DNA of 64,000 nucleotides from Paenarthrobacter histidinolovorans. GTDB taxonomy: Bacteria; Actinomycetota; Actinomycetes; Actinomycetales; Micrococcaceae. The notes under the pieces were generated by a model. It ran no database searches and was not told the DNA's origin. It was given only the letters and a program-made list of their open reading frames with translations. How positions within the stretch are numbered: the stretch's first letter is position 1; the number at the start of each line of letters is the position of its first letter. The stretch spans positions 1 to 64,000 of the forward strand of contig NZ_BMPM01000008.1 of NCBI RefSeq assembly GCF_014647595.1. The letters are read 5' to 3'. A program made the position numbers and the translations under genes. Positions 24,626 to 34,154 of this stretch are shown piece by piece.

Positions 24626-25621
24626 TTACTCGCGGGACGGTGCAAGGTCCACTGCCTGCCGCAGTGCCTCCAGGAGTGACTCGTGATCGGCGATATTCTT
24701 GCCGGCGATGTCGAAGGCGGTGCCGTGGTCCACTGATGTGCGCACCACGGGGAGGCCCACGGTGATGTTGACGCCGTTCTCCAGGCCGAGGACCTTGACC
24801 GGGCCGTGGCCTTGGTCGTGGTACTGGGCAACCACAAGGTCGAAGTCGCCGCGGCCGGCGAGGAAGAACAGGGTGTCCGCAGGGAGGGGGCCGAAGGCAT
24901 CGATACCGTCCGCTTGGGCCTTCTCGATGCCCGGCTGGATCTTCTCCGCCTCTTCGCCATAGCCGAAGAGTCCGTTTTCGCCGGCGTGGGGATTGATGGC
25001 GCAGACGGCGATCCTCGGGTTTTCGATCCCGGAGGCGCGCAGCAGTTCATAGCCGCGCTTGATGGTCCGGTAAACAAGGTCACCGTTGATCTTCGCAATC
25101 GCATCGATGAGGCCGATGTGCGTAGTGACGTGGATGACGCGCATTTTCGGGGCCGTCAGCATCATGGACACCTCCTCAGTGCCGGTCAGCTCGGCGAGGA
25201 GTTCGGTGTGGCCCGGGAATTTATGGCCAGCTGCGTGCAGAGCTGCCTTGTTGAGTGGCCCCGTGCAGATGGCGTCCACCTGGTGGTCCATGGCGAGGGC
25301 AACGGCCTTTTCGATGAAGAGGTATGAACCGTGCCCTGCCGCTGCCGAGAGTTCACCCCATGCGAGGTCTTCGGGGATGCAGTCGATATCGAGCACATCG
25401 ATGGTGCCCTCCTCGAACAGGGCCTCCGAAGGGGCGGAGACCTTGCGGAGGGTCAGCGGGCTGGAAACGATGCCCGCCGCAAGCTGCAGCCGGCGAAGAT
25501 CACCGACGACGAGCATTCGGGCCTTGGACCGCAACTCCCCGTCAGCGAGGGCCTTGACGATGATTTCCGGACCGATGCCGGCTGCATCGCCCATAGTGAT
25601 TGCAACAATTGGGCGTCCCAT
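24626..25621 (-). CDS. pdxA2: PdxA2-type 4-phospho-D-threonate 3-dehydrogenase
   Basis: A 331-residue PdxA-family NAD-dependent dehydrogenase (IVAITMGDAAGIGPEIIVKA at the start, metal-binding His in FPGHTELLAEL, and ICAINPHAGENGLFGYGEE). PdxA2 enzymes oxidise and decarboxylate 4-phospho-D-threonate or erythronate to dihydroxyacetone phosphate and CO2. Vitamin B6 synthesis is the alternative family role, but the overlap (TAATG) with a DUF1537 kinase gene points to acid-sugar catabolism. The ATG start shares its A with the kinase stop. Confidence 0.92.
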   Translation of the reverse strand: MGRPIVAITMGDAAGIGPEIIVKALADGELRSKARMLVVGDLRRLQLAAGIVSSPLTLRKVSAPSEALFEEGTIDVLDIDCIPEDLAWGELSAAAGHGSYLFIEKAVALAMDHQVDAICTGPLNKAALHAAGHKFPGHTELLAELTGTEEVSMMLTAPKMRVIHVTTHIGLIDAIAKINGDLVYRTIKRGYELLRASGIENPRIAVCAINPHAGENGLFGYGEEAEKIQPGIEKAQADGIDAFGPLPADTLFFLAGRGDFDLVVAQYHDQGHGPVKVLGLENGVNITVGLPVVRTSVDHGTAFDIAGKNIADHESLLEALRQAVDLAPSRE

Positions 25622-26823
25622 TATTTGATACTCATTTCAGTAGTTGGTTCAGTGAGAGCTTGTGTGGTCCGGGCCAGCGTTCCAGCGTCCCCGAAGGCAC
25701 CGGCCTTGGTGACCAGGAGCGGGAGAGGTTCGGGCAGGAGGCTCATCACGACGCCGGGCTCAATTTCGCCGAGGACGGTGAAGCTTCCCACGCCGAGGGC
25801 CTTCAGGACGGCAGCGGCCGTCTCGCCGCCGGTCAGGACGAGGGCATCGCACTGTCCGATGCCGGCAGCGGTGGCGCGGGCCAGGGCCTCGGCCACCAAC
25901 AGCGCCTGCGACTTGTCCACGATACTCATCGGGTCTGGCGTCAGCACCACGTTTGCCCGGGCCATGGCCTGGGCAACCTTGCCCGGAACCGCAGCACCAT
26001 CCAGAGTGGCGTGGTCCAGTTGGATGTGCTCAGCCCCGGCCGCAACGAGTTCCCCGGTTTGCTTCGTGGCGAGGCCGGAATAGCTGCCGATGACGGTCAG
26101 GGTCCGGCTGATGTGTCGTGTCTGAGTTTCGCGGGTCTTCAGGGTTTCCCTGTCGGCGATGTGCCCGGCCAGCCCGCCCGAACCGACGAGGAGCGTGCGG
26201 AAATCCAGCAGTTCCGCAGCGGCCGCGATGTCCTTCAAGTCCTGGTCGGAACCGGCGTCCAGTACGACGGCGTCAATCCCGCGTGCGTGGACATCCCGGA
26301 GGTGCCGCGCCAGTTCCTCGGGCTTGCGTCCGGACCGTAAGGGCACCACTTCTGCGGTGAGGTCCCCGGCGGCAAGTGCGCTGGCAACGTCGCCACCGAA
26401 GGCTCCTCCTGTGTTTTGTACGCCGTCGACGTGGACAATGCCGTCGCGTGTGCTCCGCCCTGTGCCCGGAAACGCCGGTGCCACAATGGCCAAGCTTTGG
26501 CCGTCGCTCTGCGCGAACTGCGCAAGTATTGCCGCGACTTCCACGCCCAGATTGCCGCGAAGCAGCGAATCGATCTTCTTGAACACCTTGCGGTGCTGGC
26601 CCAGGGCGTAGCCGGTGGCGGAGGAGACGGCGGAGGCGGCCTCTTCCCCTGCCAGGTACCGGCTCTCGGTATTGATCGAAAGAATCTCAGCCTCGGGCCA
26701 GGCGCACTTCAGGTCGAGGAGTACGCAGCTGCTGTGGGTGGCGCCGTAAGCGGCAGCGGCATCTGCCGCTCCTGTCAGGTCGTCGGCGATGATTGCCCAG
26801 CGCGTGGGTGCGTCGGTTTTCAT
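25621..26823 (-). CDS. dtnK: Four-carbon acid sugar kinase (DUF1537), probable D-threonate kinase
   Basis: A 400-residue kinase with an N-terminal substrate domain ([37 protein letters not shown]) and a C-terminal nucleotide-binding domain ([19 protein letters not shown], and [10 protein letters not shown]). DUF1537 members phosphorylate D-threonate, erythronate or related acids at O4 with ATP. The absence of a separate hydroxyacid dehydrogenase in this operon fits the D-threonate route best. The start was placed at 26823, where ATGA overlaps the permease stop; the open extension to 27303 runs antisense-like through the permease gene. Confidence 0.93.
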   Translation of the reverse strand: MKTDAPTRWAIIADDLTGAADAAAAYGATHSSCVLLDLKCAWPEAEILSINTESRYLAGEEAASAVSSATGYALGQHRKVFKKIDSLLRGNLGVEVAAILAQFAQSDGQSLAIVAPAFPGTGRSTRDGIVHVDGVQNTGGAFGGDVASALAAGDLTAEVVPLRSGRKPEELARHLRDVHARGIDAVVLDAGSDQDLKDIAAAAELLDFRTLLVGSGGLAGHIADRETLKTRETQTRHISRTLTVIGSYSGLATKQTGELVAAGAEHIQLDHATLDGAAVPGKVAQAMARANVVLTPDPMSIVDKSQALLVAEALARATAAGIGQCDALVLTGGETAAAVLKALGVGSFTVLGEIEPGVVMSLLPEPLPLLVTKAGAFGDAGTLARTTQALTEPTTEMSIK

Positions 26824-27809
26824 ACGGCGTGTGCAACCTCGGGCGATGCTGCGGCGTCCTTGGTCTTCAGGCGCTTGGCGTACCAGGCGACCATGAGGGG
26901 GCAGCCGATGGCGGTGACCACCACGGAAGCGGCAACCAGTACTGTGGCTGGTCCAGCTGCGGGAGCGTAGGCGGGGTTCGCAGCGGCTACCAGCATGGGA
27001 ACGGTGGCAGCGTTGCCTGCCGTGGTCGCTGCTGCCAGCCCGGCGATGCCTGATCCTCCGGTCAGCTTGTCCGCGAAGAAGAGGACAGCTCCGCCGCCGA
27101 TCAGCACGAACAGGCCAAGTGCGACGCCCAGAAGCCCGGCGTTGACTACTTGTCCAAGGTTGAGGCCGAAGCCCAGGGCGAGGGCGAAGAAGGGGATGAG
27201 GACAGGCGCGGCGGAAGAGAGGAACTTTCGCATTGCCGGGTCCAGGGCGCCCAGGATGGCTCCGAGGAGCAAAGGAATGATAGCGCCCACCAGTGCCTGC
27301 CATGGGAAGGCCGACAGGCCTGCGACACCCAGGGTGATCATGGTGAGGAAGGGCCCTGATTCGAGCGTCATGACCGAGTATGCGGCCACGTCCTTAGGCT
27401 TGCCGTACTGCCCCATGAGGGCCATGTACATGCCGCCGTTCGTGTCATTCAGGGCAGCGAGGATGGCCAGGACCGACAAGCCAGTGAGCAGTCCACCATT
27501 GATGGGGAGTTCACCCATGAACCTGCCGGCGACGACGCCAATGATGATCGCGAAAAGGATCTTGCTGCCGAAGAGGACGCCGCCCTTTTTCAGGATGTAG
27601 GGCGTGGCCTTGATATCGATGCTGGCTCCCATGCATACATAGAAAACCGCGAGGATGGTGGTGCCTCCGGTAAACAACGCACCGGTGAATGAACCGAAGA
27701 ATTTGGCTGAGTCTGGCGCGAAGGTGCCCAGAAGGGCGCCGATCAGCAGAGGGATAAGCATCATGCCGCCAGGAATCTTTTCCATAGTGGCCTTGATTGG
27801 GACAGACAT
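26820..27809 (-). CDS. kdgT: KdgT-family acid sugar permease
   Basis: A 329-residue membrane protein of the 2-keto-3-deoxygluconate permease family, with about ten hydrophobic segments. Family features include [20 protein letters not shown] at the start and [20 protein letters not shown] near residue 115. Context makes D-threonate or a similar acid the likely cargo rather than 2-keto-3-deoxygluconate. The start at 27809 has a GAGGTTG site; the frame extends upstream without one. It is the first gene of the permease-kinase-dehydrogenase operon. Confidence 0.92.
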   Translation of the reverse strand: MSVPIKATMEKIPGGMMLIPLLIGALLGTFAPDSAKFFGSFTGALFTGGTTILAVFYVCMGASIDIKATPYILKKGGVLFGSKILFAIIIGVVAGRFMGELPINGGLLTGLSVLAILAALNDTNGGMYMALMGQYGKPKDVAAYSVMTLESGPFLTMITLGVAGLSAFPWQALVGAIIPLLLGAILGALDPAMRKFLSSAAPVLIPFFALALGFGLNLGQVVNAGLLGVALGLFVLIGGGAVLFFADKLTGGSGIAGLAAATTAGNAATVPMLVAAANPAYAPAAGPATVLVAASVVVTAIGCPLMVAWYAKRLKTKDAAASPEVAHAV

Positions 27810-27884
27810 GCAGCAACCTCGTTGTTGTTGGGGGAGGGGGCCGGGCCGCTCGGCCCGGATCATGATTACGATCATAGGAAAGTT

Positions 27885-27920
27885 GCGCGTTTAGCGCAAG
27901 GGTTATTGCGCTAAACGCGC
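27885..27920. promoter_or_regulatory. Perfect 15-bp inverted repeat, candidate operator of the threonate operon
   Basis: GCGCGTTTAGCGCAA (27885-27899) and its exact reverse complement (27906-27920) are separated by 6 bases. It lies 76 bases upstream of the kdgT start. Size and place fit a DeoR-family operator. It could also form a hairpin at the start of the transcript. Confidence 0.75.
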
Positions 27921-27963
27921 ATATCGGGTTGCTTCATGCTTGGTCTGCTTCATGCAACGCCAA

Positions 27964-27996
27964 GAATCCCCGCCGGCTGGTGTCCGGCGGGGATTC
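27964..27996 (-). terminator. Terminator after the second binding-protein gene
   Basis: GAATCCCCGCCGG (27964-27976) pairs perfectly with CCGGCGGGGATTC (27984-27996) around 7 bases, 30 bases past the stop of the gene at 28027-29010. Confidence 0.85.
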
Positions 27997-28026
27997 GGTA
28001 TTGGAAGCGTGAGTGGCTTTGGCGTT

Positions 28027-29010
28027 CTACTTCTTGGGCAAGCCCGCCGGGTTCAGTTCGGATGCAGGGATTGCCTCCGAGGACAGTCCCCAGCGATCCA
28101 GGATCTTGGCGTAGTTGCCATCCTTGATGAGGGTGTTAAGCGCAGCCTGGGCTGCCACAGCCAAGCCGTTTCCCTTCTGGGTGGTGAAGGCAATTTCGGC
28201 CTTCAGCGGCCACCCTCCGGCGAGGGTCCCCACTTCCTTGGTCTTGCCGTCCTTGGCGGCCTTGTAGGCGGCGGAGGCGTTGGGCCCGAACGTCAGGTCC
28301 GCACGGCCTGACTGGAGGGCAAGCTGGGAGGCGGAGTCGTCGTCGTAATACTGGAACTCGACCGGCTTCAGGCCGTTCTTCTTGTTCTCCTCGTCCCAGC
28401 GCACCAGGATGGCTTCCTGGTTGGTGCCCGAGCCGACGATGATGCGTTTGCCGGCAACGTCCTTGGGCTCCTTCACAGTTGAGATGTCGGAGTCGGCCTT
28501 GGCGTAGAAGCCCAGGAGATCGTTGCGGTAGGTGGCGAAGTCGAACTTTTCCTTGCGGGCCTCGGTGACCGTGACATTGGAGAGGACGGCCTCGTATTTT
28601 CCGGATTCGACGCCCAGCGGCCAGTCGGCCCACGCTACCGGCAGCACCTCGACCTGCAGGCCAAGGCTCTCGCCCACAGCATAGGCAATATCCACTTCGC
28701 TGCCGATCAGGGTCTTGTTGTCAGTGGCGAACGTGCTCAACGGGGGAGTGCCGCCGGTGGTCACCACGGTCAGTTTGCCGTCGGCTTTGATGGCGTCGGG
28801 GACCAGAGCTGCCGCAGCGGAATCCACGGATACCTTGATGCGGTCCTGCTGCGGGGTCAGGTTGAATTGTTTGGTTGCGCTGGATGAAGCGTTCGACGCC
28901 GGCGCTGACGCGGCTGCCGTGGCTCCTGGATCCGAGCATGCCGTCAACCCCAGCAGGGCGGTGGCGGCCAGCGCCGCGGTGATGCCGGATGCGGCGGTAA
29001 AACGTGCCAT
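28027..29010 (-). CDS. ABC transporter substrate-binding lipoprotein, paralogue of the one at 15.2-16.3 kb
   Basis: A 327-residue SBP_bac_3 protein. The signal peptide ends in the lipobox LGLTAC, with Cys25. Shared with the first binding protein are DGKLTV-TT-G--PLS, IGSEVDIA, FDFATYR, VGSGTNQE, the ILDRWGLSSEAIP ending and others, so the two are close paralogues. No permease or ATPase lies beside it; it may share the transporter at 13.4-15.2 kb or one outside the window. The start at 29010 follows GAGGAG. It is divergent from a luciferase-like gene, repeating the binding protein/monooxygenase pairing of the other locus. Confidence 0.92.
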   Translation of the reverse strand: MARFTAASGITAALAATALLGLTACSDPGATAAASAPASNASSSATKQFNLTPQQDRIKVSVDSAAAALVPDAIKADGKLTVVTTGGTPPLSTFATDNKTLIGSEVDIAYAVGESLGLQVEVLPVAWADWPLGVESGKYEAVLSNVTVTEARKEKFDFATYRNDLLGFYAKADSDISTVKEPKDVAGKRIIVGSGTNQEAILVRWDEENKKNGLKPVEFQYYDDDSASQLALQSGRADLTFGPNASAAYKAAKDGKTKEVGTLAGGWPLKAEIAFTTQKGNGLAVAAQAALNTLIKDGNYAKILDRWGLSSEAIPASELNPAGLPKK

Positions 29011-29267
29011 GGGTTCTCCTCGAGGGGCTCTGATGCGTAGTCGTGGCTGCAACTATCCGGCAGGCTCGCGAGGGCGGTCAAAGCGCTCCGAAACCCTGGG
29101 ATACAGGGGTTCACGGCAGTTAATCGGGCGTCGAACTGGGTCATAAAAGCGGTACCCGAACAGCACGCGACGCAACTCACAGAAATAAGCCGGGTGCCGC
29201 CGTCGTTGTTGCTGGAGTGCCCGGAAAGCAGAAGCGGGCGCCGCGAAACGTACCGAAAGGCTTCACC

Positions 29268-30257
29268 GTGACTGTTCCTCTTTCCATCCTCGACCTGGCA
29301 ACCATCGGGAAGGGCCAGACGGTGGCAGAGAGCCTCGCGGGCAGTGTCGCCATGGCGCAGAAAGCCGAAGAGCTGGGCTACCGCCGTGTTTGGTACGCCG
29401 AACACCACAACATGTCTGCCATCGCGTCCTCGGCCACGAGCGTGCTGATCGCCCACATTGCCGCGCACACCAACACCATCCGCCTGGGCGCCGGCGGTGT
29501 GATGCTGCCCAACCACTCGCCGCTGACCATTGCCGAACAGTTCGGCACGCTGGAGACGCTCCACCCGGGACGCATCGACCTCGGTTTGGGACGAGCCCCC
29601 GGCAGCGACCAGAACACCATGCGGGCGCTGCGCCGCGATCACACGTCCTCGGACAGGTTCCCGCAGGACGTCCTGGAGCTGCAGGGCTACCTCACGGGTC
29701 CCACCCGCATCCAGGGCGTCGAAGCCACGCCGGGCAAGGGCACCAACGTGCCGCTCTACATTCTGGGTTCCTCTCTGTTCGGCGCGCAGCTGGCCGCCCA
29801 GCTGGGCTTGCCGTATGCCTTTGCTTCACACTTTGCCCCAGCCGCGCTCCAGGATGCGGTTGCCATTTACCGCCGGGAGTTCAAGCCCTCGGAGCAGTTG
29901 TCCGAGCCGTACGTGATCGCGGGAGTGAACGTCACCGCGGCGGACAACAATGCCGAGGCGCAGGCCATCCACCTGGCAGTGAAGCGTGCTCGCGTTTCCC
30001 TGTTTTTCGGCGGCGGGCGCGAGTTCACGGACGACGAAGCGGACATGGTGCTTGATTCCCCGCAGGGCCAGCACATCGCCCAGATGATGAAGTTCTCGGC
30101 AGTCGGTACCAAGGACGTTGTCCGCGAGTACCTGGATGAGTTCACTGCCTTCGCCGGCGCCGACGAACTGATCGTGGCACACCAGAGCATCGGCACCGAA
30201 GAGCGGTTGCGGTCCGTGGAGCTGCTTGCCGAGGTGGCCGGACTGGTACCGGCCTAA
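29268..30257 (+). CDS. Luciferase-like (LLM class) flavin-dependent oxidoreductase
   Basis: A 329-residue luciferase-superfamily protein of the MsnO8 type: [60 protein letters not shown] and [20 protein letters not shown] are all characteristic. It probably oxidises a small substrate with reduced flavin; the substrate is unknown. The GTG start at 29268 has GAAAGG upstream; an earlier ATG at 29217 lacks a site. The 257-bp divergent region toward the lipoprotein gene contains a short imperfect palindrome (AACCCTGGGATACAGGGGTT, 29092-29111). Confidence 0.88.
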   Translation: MTVPLSILDLATIGKGQTVAESLAGSVAMAQKAEELGYRRVWYAEHHNMSAIASSATSVLIAHIAAHTNTIRLGAGGVMLPNHSPLTIAEQFGTLETLHPGRIDLGLGRAPGSDQNTMRALRRDHTSSDRFPQDVLELQGYLTGPTRIQGVEATPGKGTNVPLYILGSSLFGAQLAAQLGLPYAFASHFAPAALQDAVAIYRREFKPSEQLSEPYVIAGVNVTAADNNAEAQAIHLAVKRARVSLFFGGGREFTDDEADMVLDSPQGQHIAQMMKFSAVGTKDVVREYLDEFTAFAGADELIVAHQSIGTEERLRSVELLAEVAGLVPA

Positions 30258-30365
30258 GAACCCGCATAAATCCAAGGAAAAGCTTTACTCGTTTGCAATC
30301 TACTGCGTAGTCAAGCGAAACCATCCGGGCGGAGACTGTAGTTATCCGCTTCGGAAGGATCCGCC

Positions 30366-33002
30366 ATGCCCACGCACTTGAATCAAGCAGTCGCCGATTC
30401 CGCGCTGCTGATGAAATCGCTCCCGCTGGGCCTTCTCCGGACCGCCCTGCAATCCGACGCGCACAACGGCATCACCCCGGAGTTGTTCGCGGAGCTGAAG
30501 GTCCTTGCCAGGGTCCCCGGCCTCCTGGTGGCCTGCAATTACGGCGGGACGCTCTGCTCCGCGGAAGGGGTATCAACCGAGACGCTTCCCCTGGACAGTG
30601 CGGCAGTGGCCCTTCGTGCGCTCGCGGCCCTGCCCAACACCCACGCCGCCATCATTTCCGGCAGGTCGCTGCGGGACCTGGCAGCAGTGTCCCGGCTTCC
30701 GGCCGAGGTTCATTTGGTGGGTTCCCACGGGGTGGAGTTCGACATGGGCTACGCCTACACGCTTTCCCTTGCCACGGAACAGTTGCTCCAGCAGGTAGCC
30801 ACGGCGTTGACCGAGGCCGTGGGATTCGAAAAGGGCATCAGCGTTGTCCGAAAGCCCGTAGGCGTTGCTGTCCATACCCGGCCGGCCACACCCGAGGTTG
30901 TGGACAGGGCGGTCTATGCCTCGCAGAAGATCGCGATCGAATTCGGACTCTACTTCATCATCGATGGAACGGTGCTGGACCTCACGGTGGAGGAACCGGC
31001 GAAAGGCCAAGCCCTGGAGCAGCTCCGCGCCCGGCTGGGAGTCAGTGCAGCGCTGTACGCAGGCGATGCCGAGAGCGACGAAAAAGCGCTGGCCACCTTG
31101 AGGGGGCCGGACCTCGGCTTGCACGTGGGGCCAGGAAGTACGACGGCGGCACACACCCTTCCGGACCCCGAAGCCTTTGCGCACGTGCTGGCTCTGCTGT
31201 TCGAACTGCGGCGGGCATGGCTCTTTGGCGAAGACGCGGTTGGCCTGGAACGACACTCGATGATCGGCAATGGAAGCTCCACGGCGTTGCTCACACCGGA
31301 TGCCAAGATCTGCTGGATGAGCCACCCCTTGCCGGACTCAGGTTCATTGTTCGCCCATATCCTCGGTGGAGACCCGGCCGGCCATTTCAGTGTTGAACCG
31401 GTGAAGCCGTCGCAAGTGCTGGCACAGCGCTATGTGGACAACACCATGATCGTGGAGACCCGCTGGGCCGATGTCACCGTAACCGACTACTTGGAGCCTG
31501 CGCCCGACGGGATCACCAGCCTGGTCCGTGTGTTGTCCGGGACAGGTTCGGCCCGAGTGGTTTTCGCTCCCCGGCCCGACTACGCCAACGCGCCGTTCAG
31601 CATGGAAATCCGCGGCGACGAGGTGCATATCCTCGGCACCTCGGACCCCATCATCCTGTCCGCCCCCGGCGTCGACTTCACCATCACCAGCGACGGCCGG
31701 TACGCCACTGCAACTGCGGAGGTCCGCCTGGGCGATGGCCCTGTGGTCCTGAACATGCGCTGTGGTGATACCGAGCCGCCGCCCGCCGACCCAGCTGGCG
31801 AACCCCACCGCCGTGCCGCCGTCGGGATGGTGATGCGCGAGTGGGTCAAGGCACTGCAGCTGCCCACCATGAAACCGTCGCTGGTACGCCGATCCGCGTT
31901 GGTGCTGAAATCGCTGGTTCACGAACCGACGGGCGCCGTCCTGGCCGCCCCCACGACTTCCTTGCCCGAAGGCATTGGCGGGACTCGAAATTGGGACTAC
32001 AGGTACTGCTGGCTTCGTGATGGCTCCATGACCGTGAACTCGCTGGTGTCTTTGGGGTCCACAGCCGAAGCGGACGGGTTCCTGCGGTGGCTGGGACGCA
32101 TCCTGGACAACGCCCCCGGTCCGGAATGGCTGCACCCGCTCTACTCGGTTACAGGCGCGCCGCTGTCCACGGAAGCCATTGTGGAGAGCTTGCCCGGTTA
32201 TGCCGGCTCCCGCCCTGTCCGGATCGGGAACGCCGCGGACCACCAGGTCCAACTGGACGTGTTCGGGCCCATTGCCGAGCTGATCTGTGACCTTGCTGAA
32301 CGTCGGAACTTCCTGCCGGATGAACACTGGTTCCTCATGGAGCAGATGGCGCACGCCGTCATGGCACGCTGGCACGAGCCCGATCACGGTATCTGGGAAG
32401 CCCGCCGCGCACCACGGCACCACGTCTACACCAAGGCCATGTGTTGGGTGACGCTGGACCGGGCCCTGCGGACCGCCTCCCTGCACGGACGGGTGCCCCA
32501 CCCGGATTGGGCTCCGGAAGCGGCAACCATTCGAGACGAGGTCCTGCGCGAAGGATGGGATGAGTCGGCGCGCTCCTACACTGTGGCCTATGACAGCCCC
32601 GACCTTGACGCTGCCGTCCTGCACATCGGGCTCTCCGGGCTTTTGGATGTCCAGGATCAACGGTTCCTGGATACAGTCACCGCTGTGGAGCGGGAGCTGC
32701 GCGTGGGACCCACGGTTTTCCGGTACAGGTACGACGACGGCCTGCCGGGTTTGGAGGGCGGCTTCCACATCTGCACCACCTGGCTGATCGAAGCGTACCT
32801 GGCCGTGGGTCGCCTGGACGATGCGCTGGAGTTGTTCAACCAGTTGGTGGCGTTGTTCGGGCCGACGGGGTTGCTGCCCGAGGAATACGATCCCGGCACC
32901 GAAACGCATCTTGGCAACCACCCCCAGGCCTACTCGCACCTGGGCTTCATCCGCTGCGCGCAGCTCCTGGACCACTATCTGGCCAGCGCCGACGAGGAGT
33001 AA
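30366..33002 (+). CDS. OtsB-like / GH15 fusion protein with a degenerate phosphatase site
   Basis: An 878-residue two-domain protein. Residues about 35-275 are a trehalose-6-phosphate phosphatase (HAD) domain; residues about 285-870 are a GH15 glucoamylase/trehalase domain with RNWDYRYCWLRDGS near residue 540 and the EEYDPGT catalytic region near 838. HAD phosphatases need DxDGT for the nucleophile and acid; here the site reads NYGGT (N58, G60), so both aspartates are gone, although ISGRS and GDAESDEK remain. Actinobacterial GH15 enzymes include trehalases, so this may be a trehalose hydrolase with a regulatory, ligand-binding HAD domain. A GGAAGGA site precedes the ATG. Confidence 0.9.
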   Translation: MPTHLNQAVADSALLMKSLPLGLLRTALQSDAHNGITPELFAELKVLARVPGLLVACNYGGTLCSAEGVSTETLPLDSAAVALRALAALPNTHAAIISGRSLRDLAAVSRLPAEVHLVGSHGVEFDMGYAYTLSLATEQLLQQVATALTEAVGFEKGISVVRKPVGVAVHTRPATPEVVDRAVYASQKIAIEFGLYFIIDGTVLDLTVEEPAKGQALEQLRARLGVSAALYAGDAESDEKALATLRGPDLGLHVGPGSTTAAHTLPDPEAFAHVLALLFELRRAWLFGEDAVGLERHSMIGNGSSTALLTPDAKICWMSHPLPDSGSLFAHILGGDPAGHFSVEPVKPSQVLAQRYVDNTMIVETRWADVTVTDYLEPAPDGITSLVRVLSGTGSARVVFAPRPDYANAPFSMEIRGDEVHILGTSDPIILSAPGVDFTITSDGRYATATAEVRLGDGPVVLNMRCGDTEPPPADPAGEPHRRAAVGMVMREWVKALQLPTMKPSLVRRSALVLKSLVHEPTGAVLAAPTTSLPEGIGGTRNWDYRYCWLRDGSMTVNSLVSLGSTAEADGFLRWLGRILDNAPGPEWLHPLYSVTGAPLSTEAIVESLPGYAGSRPVRIGNAADHQVQLDVFGPIAELICDLAERRNFLPDEHWFLMEQMAHAVMARWHEPDHGIWEARRAPRHHVYTKAMCWVTLDRALRTASLHGRVPHPDWAPEAATIRDEVLREGWDESARSYTVAYDSPDLDAAVLHIGLSGLLDVQDQRFLDTVTAVERELRVGPTVFRYRYDDGLPGLEGGFHICTTWLIEAYLAVGRLDDALELFNQLVALFGPTGLLPEEYDPGTETHLGNHPQAYSHLGFIRCAQLLDHYLASADEE

Positions 33003-33068
33003 CCCGACTGGGTCGCAGATCAGGTCGTTCCCAGCGCTGGGAACGACCTGATCTGCGACCCAGTTGGG
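33003..33068. repeat. 66-bp palindromic repeat, copy B (58-bp perfect palindrome)
   Basis: Bases 33007-33035 are the exact reverse complement of 33036-33064, with no unpaired centre. The element starts directly after the TAA of the OtsB-GH15 gene and ends directly before the reverse-strand TGA of the AEC gene. It very probably terminates both convergent transcripts. Same family as 11133-11198 and 46421-46486. Confidence 0.92.
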
Positions 33069-33995
33069 TCAGGTGAGAAGCAGTGCCACGGCGATCATCG
33101 CCGGGACAGCCACGATGGTGGTGATGAGCACGGTGTCCTTGGCCACGGTGATACCTGCCTGGTAACGGTTGGCCGCCACGAACACGTTCTGCGCTGTGGG
33201 CAGCGCCGCCGTCACCACCACCGCGAATAGGGCATGGCCATCCATCCCGAGGGCAAAGCGGGCGAAAAGGTAGGCGACCAACGGGTGCACGATCAGTTTG
33301 AAGCCGCTGGCCAGCAGGGTGTCGAGCCGGCGGCCCGCGGACTTCTGCAGGGGCTTGGAACCGTTCAGGCTCATGCCAAAAGCCATGAGCATCGCCGGAA
33401 TCGCGGCACCGCCGATCAGATGGATGGGCTCCAGGATCAGTGATGGCACCTCGAACCCGGTTCCCGCCACGAGCAGGCCCAACGCGGAGCCAACGATCAT
33501 GGGGTTCTTGACGATCATCAGCACGAAACGCAGGGGAGTGGTCCGGTGTGAACTGGTGCTGGCATCCAGGGCCATCAGGTACATCGGTGTGAAGAATGCC
33601 AGTTGGAAGATCAGCAGTGGTGCCACGTAACTCGCATCGCCCAGGACGAACACTGCGATGGGGATGCCCAGGTTCGCGGAGTTGGCCAGCGATGCACTCA
33701 TGGATGACATGAGTGCTTCAGGCATGGAACGCTTCAGCCAGAACTTCACGATCAGGAAGAACAGGAGCCCGGTCACAACGGCGCCTACGGCCGTGACCAG
33801 CAGGGGAGCGGCAAAGACGTCGTGCAGTTTGGCTTTGCTCAGGGTTTCGAACAGCAGTGCCGGACTTGCCACGAAGAATGTCAGCGAACTGAGGACAGAT
33901 CGGGCATTCCCGCCCAGGATGTCGCGCCGCCCAACGAACATGCCCACCAGAATGATGGCCCAAACAACGAAGAACCCGGACAAAACGCCGATCAT
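33069..33995 (-). CDS. AEC (auxin efflux carrier) family transporter
   Basis: A 308-residue integral membrane protein with about ten hydrophobic segments in two five-helix halves. It has the family features SSLTFFVASPALLFETLSKA near residue 40, LANSANLGIPIAVFVLGDAS near 108 and a C-terminal TAALPTAQNVFVAANRYQAG. AEC proteins export or exchange small carboxylates or amino-acid-like anions; the cargo here is unknown. The stop codon abuts palindromic repeat copy B. Confidence 0.9.
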   Translation of the reverse strand: MIGVLSGFFVVWAIILVGMFVGRRDILGGNARSVLSSLTFFVASPALLFETLSKAKLHDVFAAPLLVTAVGAVVTGLLFFLIVKFWLKRSMPEALMSSMSASLANSANLGIPIAVFVLGDASYVAPLLIFQLAFFTPMYLMALDASTSSHRTTPLRFVLMIVKNPMIVGSALGLLVAGTGFEVPSLILEPIHLIGGAAIPAMLMAFGMSLNGSKPLQKSAGRRLDTLLASGFKLIVHPLVAYLFARFALGMDGHALFAVVVTAALPTAQNVFVAANRYQAGITVAKDTVLITTIVAVPAMIAVALLLT

Positions 33996-34101
33996 GGGGC
34001 TGTGCGGGCGGAGGTTCGTCGGGTCACGAACACCAGCCTAACGGCTGACTGGCCCGGAGTAAGCGTTTTCCCACCGCCGTTCCGCCATCCGGACCACAAC
34101 G

Positions 34102-34141
34102 CGCCCGACGTCGGCACTCCGGTGAGTGCCGACGTCGGGCG
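34102..34141 (-). terminator. 18-bp perfect stem between panD and the AEC gene
   Basis: The arm 34102-34119 pairs exactly with 34124-34141 around the 4-base loop CGGT. It lies 14 bases past the panD stop on the minus strand. There is no clear T-run. Confidence 0.85.
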
Positions 34142-34154
34142 TTGCTGTGAAAAC

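Noticed and set aside
26824-27303. N-terminal extension of the DUF1537 kinase frame
   Set aside because: It lies inside the permease gene; the four-base ATGA overlap gives a normal start.
31344-32975. 543-residue open frame antisense to the OtsB-GH15 gene
   Set aside because: Long antisense frames are expected opposite GC-rich genes; the composition is not protein-like and there is no ribosome binding site.
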